From Anisodus tanguticus (lineage: Eukaryota; Streptophyta; Magnoliopsida; Solanales; Solanaceae), in the NCBI GenBank assembly GCA_034509755.1, contig CM067549.1, positions 46,304,052 through 46,368,051 of the forward strand: a stretch of 64,000 nt of DNA, written 5' to 3'. Under the pieces are notes generated by a model. The model ran no database searches. It was not told the DNA's origin and saw only the letters and a list, made by a program, of their open reading frames with translations. Made by a program: the position numbers and the translations under genes. Positions 1 to 11,405 of the stretch are shown piece by piece; the stretch's first letter is position 1; each line of letters starts with the position of its first letter.

Positions 1-2
1 AG

Positions 3-1552
3 AAGAGTCTAACTTGCTGTGCTGATTGTTTAGCAAATTTCAACAAAGAAGCAAAAACTATCACAAGCATACAAGTTAAAACTGAGTCAACAACCACTTA
101 CTCTAGCTCAAGTTTGCCTTTATGGCTCCAAAAGTACAAGGAAGAGCACAGACAAGAAAACAATGATCAGGTCCTTATTTTATTCCATTAGTCGAAATTT
201 TTAATATGCATGCATGAAGAGTCTAATATATACTATCAGTGCATTTTAACATGTTATAGTAGGTAATCTATCTTATTTTTTCAACTTACTAGTCCTGCTA
301 TTTATGGACTGTAACATGTAGTAATTATTTTTTAATACATGGTAGTGTAAAAGTTCTTTTATATTGTCAGTGTAAACAAGTTAAACTCTTTAAGAAAAAA
401 GAATAATTTTTCTTGGTTCTGCTTGTTTAACAGGAATCTGAAGTGATGGTAGATCTTTGCAAGAAGTGGAACTCTATTTGCAGTTCTGTTCATAAACAAC
501 AACCTCATTTTCTTGAAAAAGGCTTAATTAGTCCTTTATCTTCATCACTATCTCCTTGTTCTTCTAATTCAATATCCTCTTCAAATGACCACATGATGAA
601 AAGCTCAAGCAAGTTGCATAAAAGCCTTTTGAACTGGCCTGTCATCTTTGAATCAAATCAATCACCAAAAGAACATCAATTCTTCATATCTGATCAAAAT
701 GAAGTTAGTACTACCAATCCAGAGCTTTTATCTAATCCTAATTCAAGTCCTAATTCTGCTTCGTCGAGTGAAGCAAGTGGATACATGGAGAACATAGATA
801 GGTTCAAAGAGTTCAATTCAGATAACATGAAGGTCCTTTGCAAGGCATTGGAGAAAAAAGTTCCATGGCAAAAAGACATAATTCCTGACATAGTTAGTAC
901 AATTCTTGAATGTAGGTCCAAAAAGGAAGAATCTTGGCTGTTCTTTTTAGGTGCTGATACTGAAGGAAAAGAGAAAATTTCAAGAGAATTGGCGAAAATC
1001 GCGTTTGGTTCAGAAGATAGTTTTGTTTCCATTGGAATCAGCAACTTTTCATCATCAAGAGGTGATTCAACTGATAATCAAGAAGTGATTAGTAACAAGA
1101 AAAGATCAAGAGATGAACATGGTAGGAGTTATCTTGAGAGATTTGCTGATGCAGTTCAAGAAAATCCAAGTAGAGTGTTCTTCATGGAAGATATTGATCA
1201 AGTTGATTCTTTTTGCCAAAAGGGTATCAAGAAAGCTATAGAAACTGGAAGTTTAACAATTCATGATGGTGAATTAGTGTCTTTTAAGGATGCTATAGTC
1301 ATTTTCAGCTCTGAGAGTTTCAGTTCAGTTTCTAGAGCATGTTCTCCTCAAATTATGCAGAAATGTGATGATCAAGATTTTAAGGAGAAAAATCAAGAAA
1401 ATGGAGATGATGAAAGTGCACCTTCTTCAATATTAGATTTGAATGTTGCTACTGAGGAAGCAAAAGGAGATGAAAATTTGATGGTGTCTCATGTTATTGG
1501 AATTTGGGAAGTAGTGGACAAACAAGTCATGTTCAAGATTCAAGTCTTGTGA
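3..1552 (+). CDS. SMXL (SMAX1-like) protein, C-terminal exons, 5' partial
   Basis: Two exons are visible, 3-170 and 434-1552, joined by a phase-0 GT-AG intron (171-433), giving the last 428 residues. The family members are nuclear Clp-ATPase-like co-repressors; SMXL6/7/8 and SMAX1 are degraded in strigolactone/karrikin signalling, while SMXL3/4/5 act in phloem formation. Seen here: the SLTCCADC and LPLWLQKYK motifs in the first exon, then a degenerate second ATPase domain (WLFFLGADTEGKEK in place of a strict Walker A, and VFFMEDIDQVD as Walker B). Near the end is SILDLNVATEE, which holds an LDLNV EAR motif for TOPLESS binding. Between KAIETGSLTIHDGELVSF and the EAR motif there is no RGKT degron, which by known family traits favours SMXL3/4/5. 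GTG at 443 is an internal codon, not a start. The N-terminal Clp-N and first ATPase domains lie off the left edge. Confidence 0.88.
171..433 (+). other. intron of the SMXL-like gene
   Basis: GT at 171-172 follows AATGATCAG, and the acceptor is TTTAACAG at 426-433. The codon joining is phase 0 (Gln to Glu). The intron is AT-rich and holds nothing else that I recognise. Confidence 0.8.
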
Positions 1553-1814
1553 AGTTGTTTCTTTGTTTAATTTTGCCTTTTTTTTTTCCTTACCTAAGTT
1601 GTTAAAGTTTAAGTGTAAGTTTTCATTTTCAATGATGTTAAGATACTGGGAGGGGTAAACTTGAGATTAACTGATGAAGAAATAGGTCCCTTAGATTAAA
1701 TTAGATTAGATTAGATAAGGAGAGTTTGATAATGTAGGATTTCATGTACATTAACACCTCTTTGATCTTTGTAATACTACATATTTCTGAACCTAAGCTT
1801 CCATACACTTCTTT
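1553..1814 (+). other. 3' flank / 3' UTR of the SMXL-like gene
   Basis: T-rich sequence directly after the TGA. It contains a short GATTAGATTAGATTAGATAA repeat near 1696-1716. It ends at the copia insertion; 1810-1814 (TCTTT) is that element's target duplication. The insertion is about 260 bp past the stop, so it may lie in or just beyond the 3' UTR. Confidence 0.5.
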
Positions 1815-2032
1815 TGTAAGATGATATTAATCTCCCTTGAGGAGTCTTTCATTAATATCAAGGTATATATAGAGTACAATATTCATCCCTTATACAATAG
1901 GAATCCTAAGCCTATACAAAAGAGGAATCCTAAGCCTATACAAAAGAGGAATCCTAGTCTTACCATAATTATATTTACACAATATATGAAAATATTCTAA
2001 TTATGGGTAGGGAATATATTTACACGTTTACA
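1815..2032 (-). repeat. LTR of copia A (3' LTR), with internal 24-bp duplication
   Basis: It starts TGTAAGATGATATT on the + strand and ends ACGTTTACA. Unlike its partner it carries AAGCCTATACAAAAGAGGAA followed by TCCT twice in tandem (about 1908-1955). Confidence 0.95.
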
Positions 2033-2312
2033 CACCCCCTCAGTCGGAGCGGGAGGAGGCCGGACGCTGAGACTGGCTCTGAAGTCAAGAAATAACCGTC
2101 TCTGGGAAGTCCTTTGGTAAATATGTACGCATACGATAGGATGATGGAACATGTAACACTCGACATGGCCTAACGCAACCTTCTCACGAACGAAGTGTAG
2201 GTCTATCTCAATATGCTTGGTTCGCTGATGTTGAACCGGATTATGAGAAAGATAGATGGCGAGATGTTATCACAATACACAATAGATGCCCGACGCAAAG
2301 GACACCGAAGTT

Positions 2313-3655
2313 CTAACAAGAAATTTCGAGCCAACAAATCTCAGCTACTACATTTGCAACGCCTCTGTACTCAGCCTCGGCACTGGAGCGAGATAGGGTA
2401 GCCTGTCGCTTGGCAGACCAAGAAATTAGATTATCCCCTAAGAAAACACAAAAGCCGGAGGTGGAGCATCGCGTGTCCGGACACCCCGCCCAATCTGCAT
2501 CCGTCCGTATATGAAAGCAACTTTGTCCGGTGCGAGGGATATAGGTGCAAACCATAATCAAGAGTGTCCTTAATGTATCGAATGATACGCTTAAGAGCAG
2601 TGAAATGAGACTCCTTGGGGGCATGCATGAATAAGCACACCTGCTGAACAACATAAGCTATGTCTGGCCTGGTGAATGTGAGATACTGAAGTGCACCTCC
2701 AAGGCTCCTATACAGAGTAGGATCAGAGACTGGAGCACCATCCATAGCACTGAGCTTAGATTTGGAATCAACTGGAGTAGGCACCTCTTTGCAGTTCGCC
2801 ATCTTAGCCCTGTACACAATCTCTTCTGCATACTTACGCTGACACAAGAACATATGATTGGCGGACACAGGTCACTGATATCCCCAAAAAGTAACTCAGC
2901 TTTCCCAAATCAGTCATTGCAAATTCGGACTTGAGCAAGGCAATAATCTCATTTTTCAATCTGTCGGAGGAGGCAGTAAGAACAATATCATCCACGTAAA
3001 GTAATAAGTAAGCCGTGCTACTACCTCGATGAAAAATGAAAAGTGATGTATCACTCTTGCTGCATACAAACCCAATCTGCAAGATATACCTGGCAAAGCG
3101 ATCATACCACGCACGGGGGGCCTGCTTCAGGCCATATAGTGACTTACGGAGATGGCACACATAGTGAGGAACTGCTGGATGGGTGAACCCTGGTGGCTGA
3201 TGCATGTAGACTGTCTCTCTCAGATCCCCATGTAAGAATGCATTCTTCACATCAAGCTGATGGATCGGCCAGTGTTTGCCCATGGCTATGCTCAAAACTG
3301 TGCGGATGGTAGCCGGTTTGACAACCGGGCTGAAGGTCTCACCACAATCAATGCCCTCCTGCTGATTTGTGCCATTAGCCACAAGACGGGCCTTATACCT
3401 CTCAAGATCCCCATTGTCTCTGAACTTGTGACGAAATAGCCACATACAACGAATGACATTCACCCCCTCAGGTCTAGGTACTAGATCCCACGTGTGCTGT
3501 TTAGTTAAAGCATTGAATTCCCCATACATAGCCGCATTCCAATTAGGGTCTTGTTTGGCCAATTTTGGGTTCTTTGGAAGTGGAGAGATGGTTTGGGCAG
3601 ACAAGTTGAAATGGACTTTGGGTTTGAAGATTCCATGCTTTGAACGAGTTTCCAT
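2313..3655 (-). pseudogene. copia A reverse transcriptase and RNase H
   Basis: RT motifs: GIDCGETFSPVVKPATIRTV, QLDVKNAFLHGDL and LLYVDDIVL (the catalytic YVDD), in the frame from 3655. RNase H follows in other frames: FTRPDIAYVVQQV, TDADWAGCPDTR and SRSSAEAEYRGVA. A CGGA duplication on the - strand (2500-2507) breaks the frame just before the RNase H aspartates, and the frame stops after CWLEISC, short of the usual C-terminus. Confidence 0.88.
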
Positions 3656-5530
3656 TGGATGGGTAGGGACAGTGGGTGGTGGAGTGGTGTCTGAGACGGG
3701 GGGTAAAGTCGGATAAGGAGAGGGTGGGGGCGAAGCCGTCGGAGGTGCCGCGGCTCCCCGGATCGAGAGTCGCGGTGCTAGAAGGTTGACGAGGCTTCTC
3801 GAAGTTTGGGCGCCGCGGCTCCGACGACGGACGAGAGGATGTGAGTTGTTCGATTATGAGGGGAGAGATGGCAGACTCGTCAAGAAATGAGTAGTCCTGT
3901 TTTTGGAATTTTGGAAGATTCGAAAACGGGAATGTGGTCTCGTCGAATGTGACGTGACGAGATATGTGGATCTGACGAGTCGACAAGTCATAGCATAGAT
4001 AGCCCCTATGGTTCGGCGGGAATCCTAGAAAGACACATGGAGTGGACCTAGGAGCGAGCTTGTGAGGGGCGGTGGAGCTAAGGTTGGGATAGCACAGACA
4101 ACCAAAAATTCGTAGATGATCATAAGAGGGGATTCTATGGTAGAGGATTTCGGTAGGGGTCATATTGTGAAGAGTGCTAGTAGGGTGAATATTTAGAGTG
4201 TATTCTGACATTTTAGCATCATAGACCCAGAAGGGTGGAGGGAGGGAGGCATGAATCAATAGGGTGCGAATCATATTGTTAATGGTGCGGATGATTCTTT
4301 CAGCTTTACCGTTTTGTGGTGAGGTGTGAGGGCAGGAGAAGCGAAAGACCATGCCATTATTGGTACAAAAACGGTGAAACATAGAGTTATTGAATTCACG
4401 ACCATTATCGCACTGAAATGATTTTATGCCTTTTTCAAATTGTGTTTGAATGAACTTGCGAAACTCAAGAAATTTGACAAACACTTCCGATTTAAATTTA
4501 AGAGGGTATAACCAAACGTAGTGTGAAAAATCATCAAGCAACACAAGATAGTATTTATGACCGAGAGAACTAGTGATAGGAGATGTCCATAAATCGGCAT
4601 GTATAATATCAAAAGGAGCAAATGTAACACTAGTAGATGATTTGAACGGAAGACGAATATGTTTGCCTAAAGAACAAGAAACACAATTTTGGGCAAGTTT
4701 CCCATTACAAGCAATGAGATTGTTGCCTCTAAGAAAATTAAAAACTGGGACTCCTGGATGACCAAGCCTATTATGCCAGGTTGAAGAAGAAACAACCGCT
4801 AGAGTGACGGGAGAGCAAGATCTGATAGCGGAGGTGGAAGTGAATGGATAGAGATCCCCCGTGCTATTGCATCTCGTAAGAGGTGTCCCCGTATGAAGAT
4901 CTTTTACAGTAAAACCAAAAGGGTCAAAATCCACGAGACGAATTATTACGAGTAAATTGGCGGACGATATGAGGTTCTTAATCATGTGTGGGGCATATAG
5001 GGTGTTTTTGAGGGAGAAGGGTGGATGAGGAGGTTGTGTGTATGAGGTACCATAACCCTTAATCGGAATGCGTTGTCCACTACCAACCGTAACATATTGA
5101 GGATGTTTTACATGAAACAGCTTAGGAATAGTACTGCAGATCGGGTGACGTGAGATGTGGCGCCCGAGTCCATGTACCAAGTATTGTCGGTCGTTGCATA
5201 GAGAGGGTCTTTGAACGCCCGACCCAACTCGGTGGGTGTCATGCGGAGGAGGAGGGTCGCGGGACTCGACCTTGCATGAAGTGGGCTGTTGTGGGGGGCC
5301 GGAGCGGGGCCTAGCAAATCGGGGTAAGAATATGGATTGTAAGGCTGCCGGTACTTTGGAATGGACTTGGCATCGCGGCTCGAATCGGGGCGCGCGGCGC
5401 TGTAGACGAACTGCTGAGGAGCCGCGCCCCGCCTGTTCTGCGATCTCTGTTCTTTATTCTTCTTGTTGGTTCTGTTGACCGTGACCCTTGCCACGACCAC
5501 GGACTCCTCTACCGCCGCGGCCTTTTCCAC
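3543..5530 (-). pseudogene. copia A protease and integrase region
   Basis: The protease active site WYMDSGATSHVT lies near 5150-5190. A frameshift leads into the 545-codon frame from 5180, with the gag-pre-integrase zinc-binding pattern (HNRLGHPG, then CVSCSLGKHIRLPF) and the integrase core: FDIIHADLW (first Asp), FQCDNGREFNN (second Asp) and SPQNGKAERIIRT (Glu). All three DDE residues are present. Another frameshift separates it from RT. Confidence 0.88.
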
Positions 5531-6300
5531 CCTTGCCGCCGCGGCCCTGCCGCTGTTGGGAGTTGTTTGGTGGCGTCTGATCTTGAGGTTGCGTGTCGAC
5601 AGCTAACACCTGCTGGGCGTGCTCATCCCCGCTTAGCACGACGGGTTTCTTCGAGCAACAATTGTGAGCGAGCTTTGTTAAAACTCGGTAGCGGATCTGC
5701 CTGTTGAATAATGGTGGCCAAAGTATCATATTCGCCCTTAGTAAGGCCAGAAATCATTTGTAGCACCATTTTATCGTCAGTGACAGGCGTGCCGATGTTG
5801 GTGAGTTGATCCGCTAGAAGTTTAAGCTGCTTGCAGTACTCAGAGACATTGGAGAAGTTTTCAAGACGTGTTTTGTTGAACTGTTCTTCCAAATACACGG
5901 CACGAGTGTGCTTGTTGTCCTGAAAAATTTCCTCCAAACGATTCCACAAGTCAAGGGTTGTGGAGTCAGATTTCATGATAGTAAGGAGCAAATCCTGAGA
6001 GATACTACCATATATCCATTGTTTGACGGCGGCGTCGAGACGGTGCCAGATAGAATCATCAACCTTCGTAGGGCGCGGAATAGTGTCATCAATATGGTCA
6101 AGCACGTTATAGAGACATGCATGATTGTGAAAAAGTTCAACCCAGGGAGAATACTGGTTGTTTTCTTGATCAAGAATAATGGGAATATGGTTCTTGATGT
6201 TGGAAACAGTAAGGGCGGGATGAAACGGGGGTGATGACTTTGTGGTGGGATTTGTGGAGGTAGAGGCGTCAGAAAGTGTGGAAGAATCAGGGATAGCCAT
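5454..6300 (-). pseudogene. copia A gag
   Basis: The start codon at 6298-6300 opens a 225-aa frame with the copia gag core (FHPALTVSNIKNHIPI near residue 26, then WNRLEEIFQDNKHTRA and EYCKQLKLLADQL). It frameshifts near 5630-5650 into a second frame that runs to 5454 and carries an RG/GG-rich tail in place of a zinc knuckle. This is the nucleocapsid polyprotein that packages element RNA. A full copia Gag would continue without the shift, so this one is broken. Confidence 0.85.
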
Positions 6301-6437
6301 TTAGAGAAGAGAAGAAAGGAAGAACAAAACCCGAAAAACAAGAAGAAAATCCGGGAGGGCCGCGGCGTAGGAGAGGCAGCCGACGGCTGTGGAAGAGAAA
6401 TGTTTTTAGGGTTTTGTTTATTTGGCTCTTGATACCA

Positions 6438-6631
6438 TGTAAGATGATATTAATCTCCCTTGAGGAGTCTTTCATTAATATCAAGGTATATATAGAGTAC
6501 AATATTCATCCCTTATACAATAGGAATCCTAAGCCTATACAAAAGAGGAATCCTAGTCTTACCATAATTATATTTACACAATATATGAAAATATTCTAAT
6601 TATGGGTAGGGAATATATTTACACGTTTACA
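6438..6631 (-). repeat. LTR of copia A (5' LTR)
   Basis: 194 bp, identical to 1815-2032 except that it has one copy of the 24-bp unit. The tRNA-iMet primer site lies just inside, at 6424-6437. Confidence 0.95.
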
Positions 6632-6636
6632 TCTTT

Positions 6637-8330
6637 CTTATTTCATTTTCCTTTTCTTTTTTCCGGTTAATCCCATACATTTCAAGATATATATTATCTA
6701 TGTCCTACTCCATCATACTTTTCCACAATCCAGTTACTCTTTTAGTACTCATTTCCTCTTCTTGCATTTCAACTATGACCCAAATAAAATGAGTTTAATT
6801 TTTATACACTATAATTATAAAAGGGAAAGAAAAGAAATTTACGCATAAGTAGGTGATCACATTAAAAACTATCTACAAGTGATTGGCTGATTGCTAGCTC
6901 ATAAGAAGTTAAAATAATTATCTGAAATTAAAGCATATGACCAAGACCTGCTATATAGTACTAATATAGTTATATTGATAATGCAAAAGTTATTTATACT
7001 TTAGGTGTATAAAAATTAAATCCAACTAAAAATGCAAGAGATTTGTCCTATATCCTATATATTACGTACATTACCTCTCCATGAATATATATATATATAT
7101 ATATATATATGTCTTCAACAACGCATAGAAATCTTACTGGAACTTGACGAAAATATATATGAAAAAAAGGAAAAAGTGATTCTACATATTTGTAAATAGA
7201 CAAACCAAGAGTAAGTTTATCCTTTCGTATTGGAAGGTTACTTTTAAATTTTAGAATATATAGCGATATTAAGTACTGGATCTGAATTTGATTTATATAT
7301 ATATTTGATAAATATTTTAAACTTTAACAAAGTTTCAACTAAAGTTATTAAGTTCAGTCGAATCCGCACCTAACTAGCTAGCTTATACTATTTATTAGGT
7401 TTATAAGTTAAAATAGAAGCAAGTTGCAGATGGAGGATATATATATATATGGATGACATGCAAAAGAGACAAAATTGAAAACCTAAGGACCAGCAGTTCC
7501 ATGCACGTTGAAAGAATATGTAATTCGATCTTCTCAATTTCCTAGCTTTCATTTCAAACTTTTTGTTTGCGTAGTATATATACTCCATTGTAAAGCAAAT
7601 AATTTAACTTTCATTCTCATTCCAGCCTGGGTACATAAATAAATTTAGATTTTTCTTCTTTTTTGCATCAGACATCTCTTTAATGTTTGAGATACATAAA
7701 GGTGATCTTATCGACAAGTTTGAAAACATATTTTAGACTTGTTCAAAATCTTCAATAATGGAACTCCCTTTTTGATAACAAGGCAGAAATCCCCGACCCG
7801 ACACTTGTTAGTTTCGAATTATATATATATATATATACGGCCAAGAGTGATTCGGTTCAATGATATCTCCATTGATCAGTTTAGAAAGATTTTTTATGTT
7901 TAGTCAACTTAATCCTCTTCATCATAAAAAAATTCTTGGCGATAAGGTTGCCTTCTATCTAAACTTGTATCTGAGTATCAGGGTGCCTTTATTAAGTTAA
8001 GGGCTTTAGCGCCAGACAAAATAATATTGGATTGGCATCGGAGCTTCCCGTTCAGGGAAGAGGAAGGGGGGGCCTACATGTCCAATTGAACTATGAGATA
8101 GAAGTCTTTTTACTTTTGTTTGGGCCATGGCGGCCCGTGCTCCTAGGAAAGAACTTCAAAATACTAAAAAAAGAGGCATTTAATACTTTTGAATAATTTG
8201 TAAAGTTATATATATAGAGTATCAAATTTTAATTCCTACATTCATGGTATAAGTATATATCAAAAACATGAGTGGACCAATCCAAAATTTGAATATAAAA
8301 GGAAGTAATAACTTTAGAATGAACAAAAAC
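6637..8330. other. intergenic DNA, no gene recognised
   Basis: AT-rich. It holds an (AT)n run at about 7085-7110 and shorter ones near 7438-7450 and 7821-7838. Only short unrelated reading frames occur. No promoter or repeat family is recognised. Confidence 0.5.
7085..7110. repeat. (AT)n microsatellite
   Basis: About 13 uninterrupted AT units following ATGA. Confidence 0.9.
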
Positions 8331-9081
8331 TAGGGGTGTCGATGGTTTTTCAAAAATCGATTGAACCGACCGAATCGTATCGAATTAATTTTAGGTTCTT
8401 TTTAATAAAACTGAACGTTTCAATTTATATTTATAACCGTACTGAATAATTAGAATGTGTTTTTTATTATATAAAAAATACCAAAAAATTACCGAACCCA
8501 ATAAATGTACATGTAGAAAATATATTTTATGTATCAAAATTTTTAATACATAGCATTAAAATGTTAACCTTAGATCTTACCTTGTGATGAATTTAAATGG
8601 AGAGGGCCATAGTTAAACTTAAACCTACTCTACCCTATTGAAATAAAATAAATCTCGAACACTACTACACGACAATATCATCAACTACTTAAAAAAGAAA
8701 GGTTTGTTTTCTCCTCTTCTTTCTGTTTCCTCTATATATTTTCTAAATTTTTGAAATTCTTATTTCAATTAGCAATGGTAGCATCTACATATAACTTCAT
8801 ATTGTAAATTCTTATAAATATTTAATACAATTATCCTTTCCCACTGCACTGGAACTTATATGTGTTGTTATTCAGATCAATAATGGAAGATTTCTTCCAT
8901 GTTCATACATTGAAGATCAAGAAATGAAGAACAGTTGAAATGTAAAATGAAAAATAAGGAAGAAGATGATTTCATGAAAGTAGAAGATGGAGGAGTAATG
9001 TTATGTATTTCTTATTCAATCTTGTGATTACATTTGCAGAATATGTAGCTATATATACAACACAATCTTAGATCACTAATC

Positions 9082-11002
9082 TGTCATGACCCAAATCGGA
9101 AGGCCATGACGGGCACCCGACCCTACCTGCCGAGCACCACTCTTCACATATCTACCAGCTAACAGTAATCAATCATGGTCACAAGGACAGTCACCAAATA
9201 TCCTACTGACACACATATCAAGGCCGACATGGCCATACACGATAATACACAGAACAAATGTCTATAAGCCTCTAAAGAGTACATGACACCATAAGGTCGG
9301 GACAGGGCCCCGCCATACCCATATGCATATGCAAAATATCATACCACGACCAGACTGCAATTTTGAAATAAGTAGAGTGCTCCAATATCCGCTGAACCAT
9401 CAACCTACTAACGCGAACCGTCCCCCCTATCTACCTGAGCCTGCGGGCATGAAACGCAGTGTCCCCAGACAAAAGGGACGTTAGTACGACTGATGTACCG
9501 AGTATGTCAGGCATGAAAAGTAGCATAACAGAGATACAAAAATATACTGAAACATAAATAGCCGACAGAAATAGCCGACAGTAACAGCCGACAGCAACAA
9601 TCGATAGTAACAACCGATAGATATAGCCACAACAACAGCCGATAGGAACAACTGACCAGTAGTGAATGCCTTTGAGGGCCATAATATGCCTAAATGTCAT
9701 GCACAATGCGTTATACATATATATTGGCCTCATCGGGCATCTTCCTTCCCATAACAGCCTTTGTAGGCATCATATCATAGTGGCCTCTATGGGCATAATC
9801 ATCATCATTTCCCAGTTGATCAGGTGGTCTGCGTATCCCGTTTCCCATCACCAATATATGGTCCAGGATAATACATGAATAAAATACATGAATGACAATG
9901 AAACATCCTGAGTGACATAATATCATTGTACCTTCGGCTAACACTGTGAACATTAACATCTTTTCCATATACCTCAATAAGGACTTAGGAACATATTAAG
10001 ACATGCTTTCAACATATGAATGAACAACATGAATATTCTTAACTACTAAGAGTAGAATAATTTATCGAACCATATTACGGTTACGTTTCGTTACATGAAA
10101 TATGCCAAAAGAAAGAAGGATTTGTCTTAACATACCTTTAAATAACTATAACGAGTCAATCCTTTCAATAGACGTCTAACCTCAAGTGGGAGAAAACCTT
10201 AATTGCATATTTGAGGTCTTGGAATTCTTGTTGAAAATCTTGAATTATCCTAAAAACCATGAGAACTGATCGAGAGTTTCCAAAGACAAAATGGACTACA
10301 ACGTGAGCAACTTCTTCAACTTTTCTAAATGAACCAAAGGATTTGCAGGGCACTGTTTTAATTCATTTCAGGTACAATTCTCTCAAATAGAGATTTTGCT
10401 CTCCCCCCCCCCCCCCCAAACGAAAATGACAGAATGGTGCTGTCAACATATTAAATGCTCAATTAATACCCTTTGCCATTTTAGTCTAGAGTGGGGCGGT
10501 GGAGCTTATCAAGTCTAAGTTCTACATCATTTTAGGATGTCACATATCACATTTGTATGTAGATTAGTCACTTAATACTTGCTGACACCATGTGACCCGT
10601 GGAATACTATCCATTATAACATTTATTCATTTCATCACTTATCCAATAATCACTAATAATTCTCCATGTATTCCACTAATTCAACATACACCCAATTACA
10701 CACATAATTAATTTCTCCATCTCAATTCACTTAAATATAAATCACTTTTAACACCCTTCATATACTCATTATTATGATCATGTGATATAGAAATAGTCCA
10801 TCGCCTCTTTATACACGTACCAAATATTATTTTCGATCCTCATCATCGCACTTGTTACGTCCAAAATTATTTCGGGGTTTTATCCTTTTATAAACTAAGT
10901 TCTTGATGTGCATACCTCAATATAACAAAATTTCCTCGGCCTCATGTCTACTTGCATACGTCTAGTTGTTCAAATCATCATCCGAAAGTACAGGGTGTTA
11001 CA
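9082..11002. mobile_element. solo LTR (about 1.9 kb) inserted in the copia B LTR
   Basis: TGTCATGACCCAAATCGG at one end and GTACAGGGTGTTACA at the other, so it has TG...CA ends, and it is flanked by the exact 5-bp duplication TAATC at 9077-9081 and 11003-11007. There is no internal coding domain or second LTR, so it looks like a solo LTR left by recombination. The length and ends suggest a Gypsy-type LTR, which is inference. It contains a C17 run at 10401-10417 and short internal repeats. Orientation is not settled. Confidence 0.78.
9556..9800. repeat. short tandem and palindromic repeats inside the solo LTR
   Basis: About seven imperfect copies of an AACAGCCGACAG-like unit lie at 9556-9650. 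They are followed by four GGCCTnnnnGGGCAT-like palindromic units between 9666 and 9800. Confidence 0.6.
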
Positions 11003-11405
11003 TAATCTAAGTCATTAGCTAGAATACTAGTTAGTTAGTTATAACTAACAACTTGAATAACTACCTAACTTCTTGAAACTACACTTCAATCCCTCAAGTC
11101 TTCAGTAATGTAGTTTAACACTCCCCCTCAAGTTAGGTGGGATGGAAAATGTCAAGGACACCTAACTTGGACTTCAAATATTCATGTTGAACTCTTGATA
11201 ATCCCTTAGTGAAGATATCTGCTAGTTGATTATTTGTGTGAATATACTGAGTTGTAACCAATTCCTTTTGGATTTTCTCCCTTATGAAATGGCAATCAAT
11301 CTCTATATGCTTTATTCTTTCATGATAAAAAAGATTAGCAGCTATTTGTAATGCTGCTTTTCTATCACTAAAAATTGTAACTGGTTGCTTTACTTCTGCA
11401 CCTAT

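Larger units (their letters stand above)
1815..6631 (-). mobile_element. Ty1/copia LTR retrotransposon A, recent insertion, frameshifted pol
   Basis: Complete in structure: LTRs of 218 bp (1815-2032) and 194 bp (6438-6631), TG...CA ends, and a 5-bp target duplication TCTTT at 1810-1814 and 6632-6636. The primer site next to the right LTR reads TGGTATCAAGAGCC on the - strand, the tRNA-iMet type with one extra A. A GAGGGGGTG-like polypurine tract lies at 2033-2041. The copia domain order on the - strand is gag, protease, integrase, RT, RNase H. The two LTRs match base for base except for a 24-bp tandem duplication in the left one, so insertion was recent. The coding region nevertheless carries several frameshifts, so this copy probably moved using proteins from another element. 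Confidence 0.95.
8863..11120 (-). repeat. left LTR of copia B, interrupted
   Basis: Two pieces, 8863-9081 and 11003-11120, add up to the 332-bp LTR plus a 5-bp target duplication. They match 15999-16330 in order. Confidence 0.92.

Noticed and set aside
443..446. GTG at 443 as the start of a separate gene
   Set aside because: The frame is open upstream to a good splice acceptor at 431-433 and joins exon 3-170 in phase, so it is an internal Val codon of the SMXL-like protein.
9666..9977. Overlapping short frames in the solo LTR
   Set aside because: They arise from the repeated GGCCT...GGGCAT units; no protein motif.
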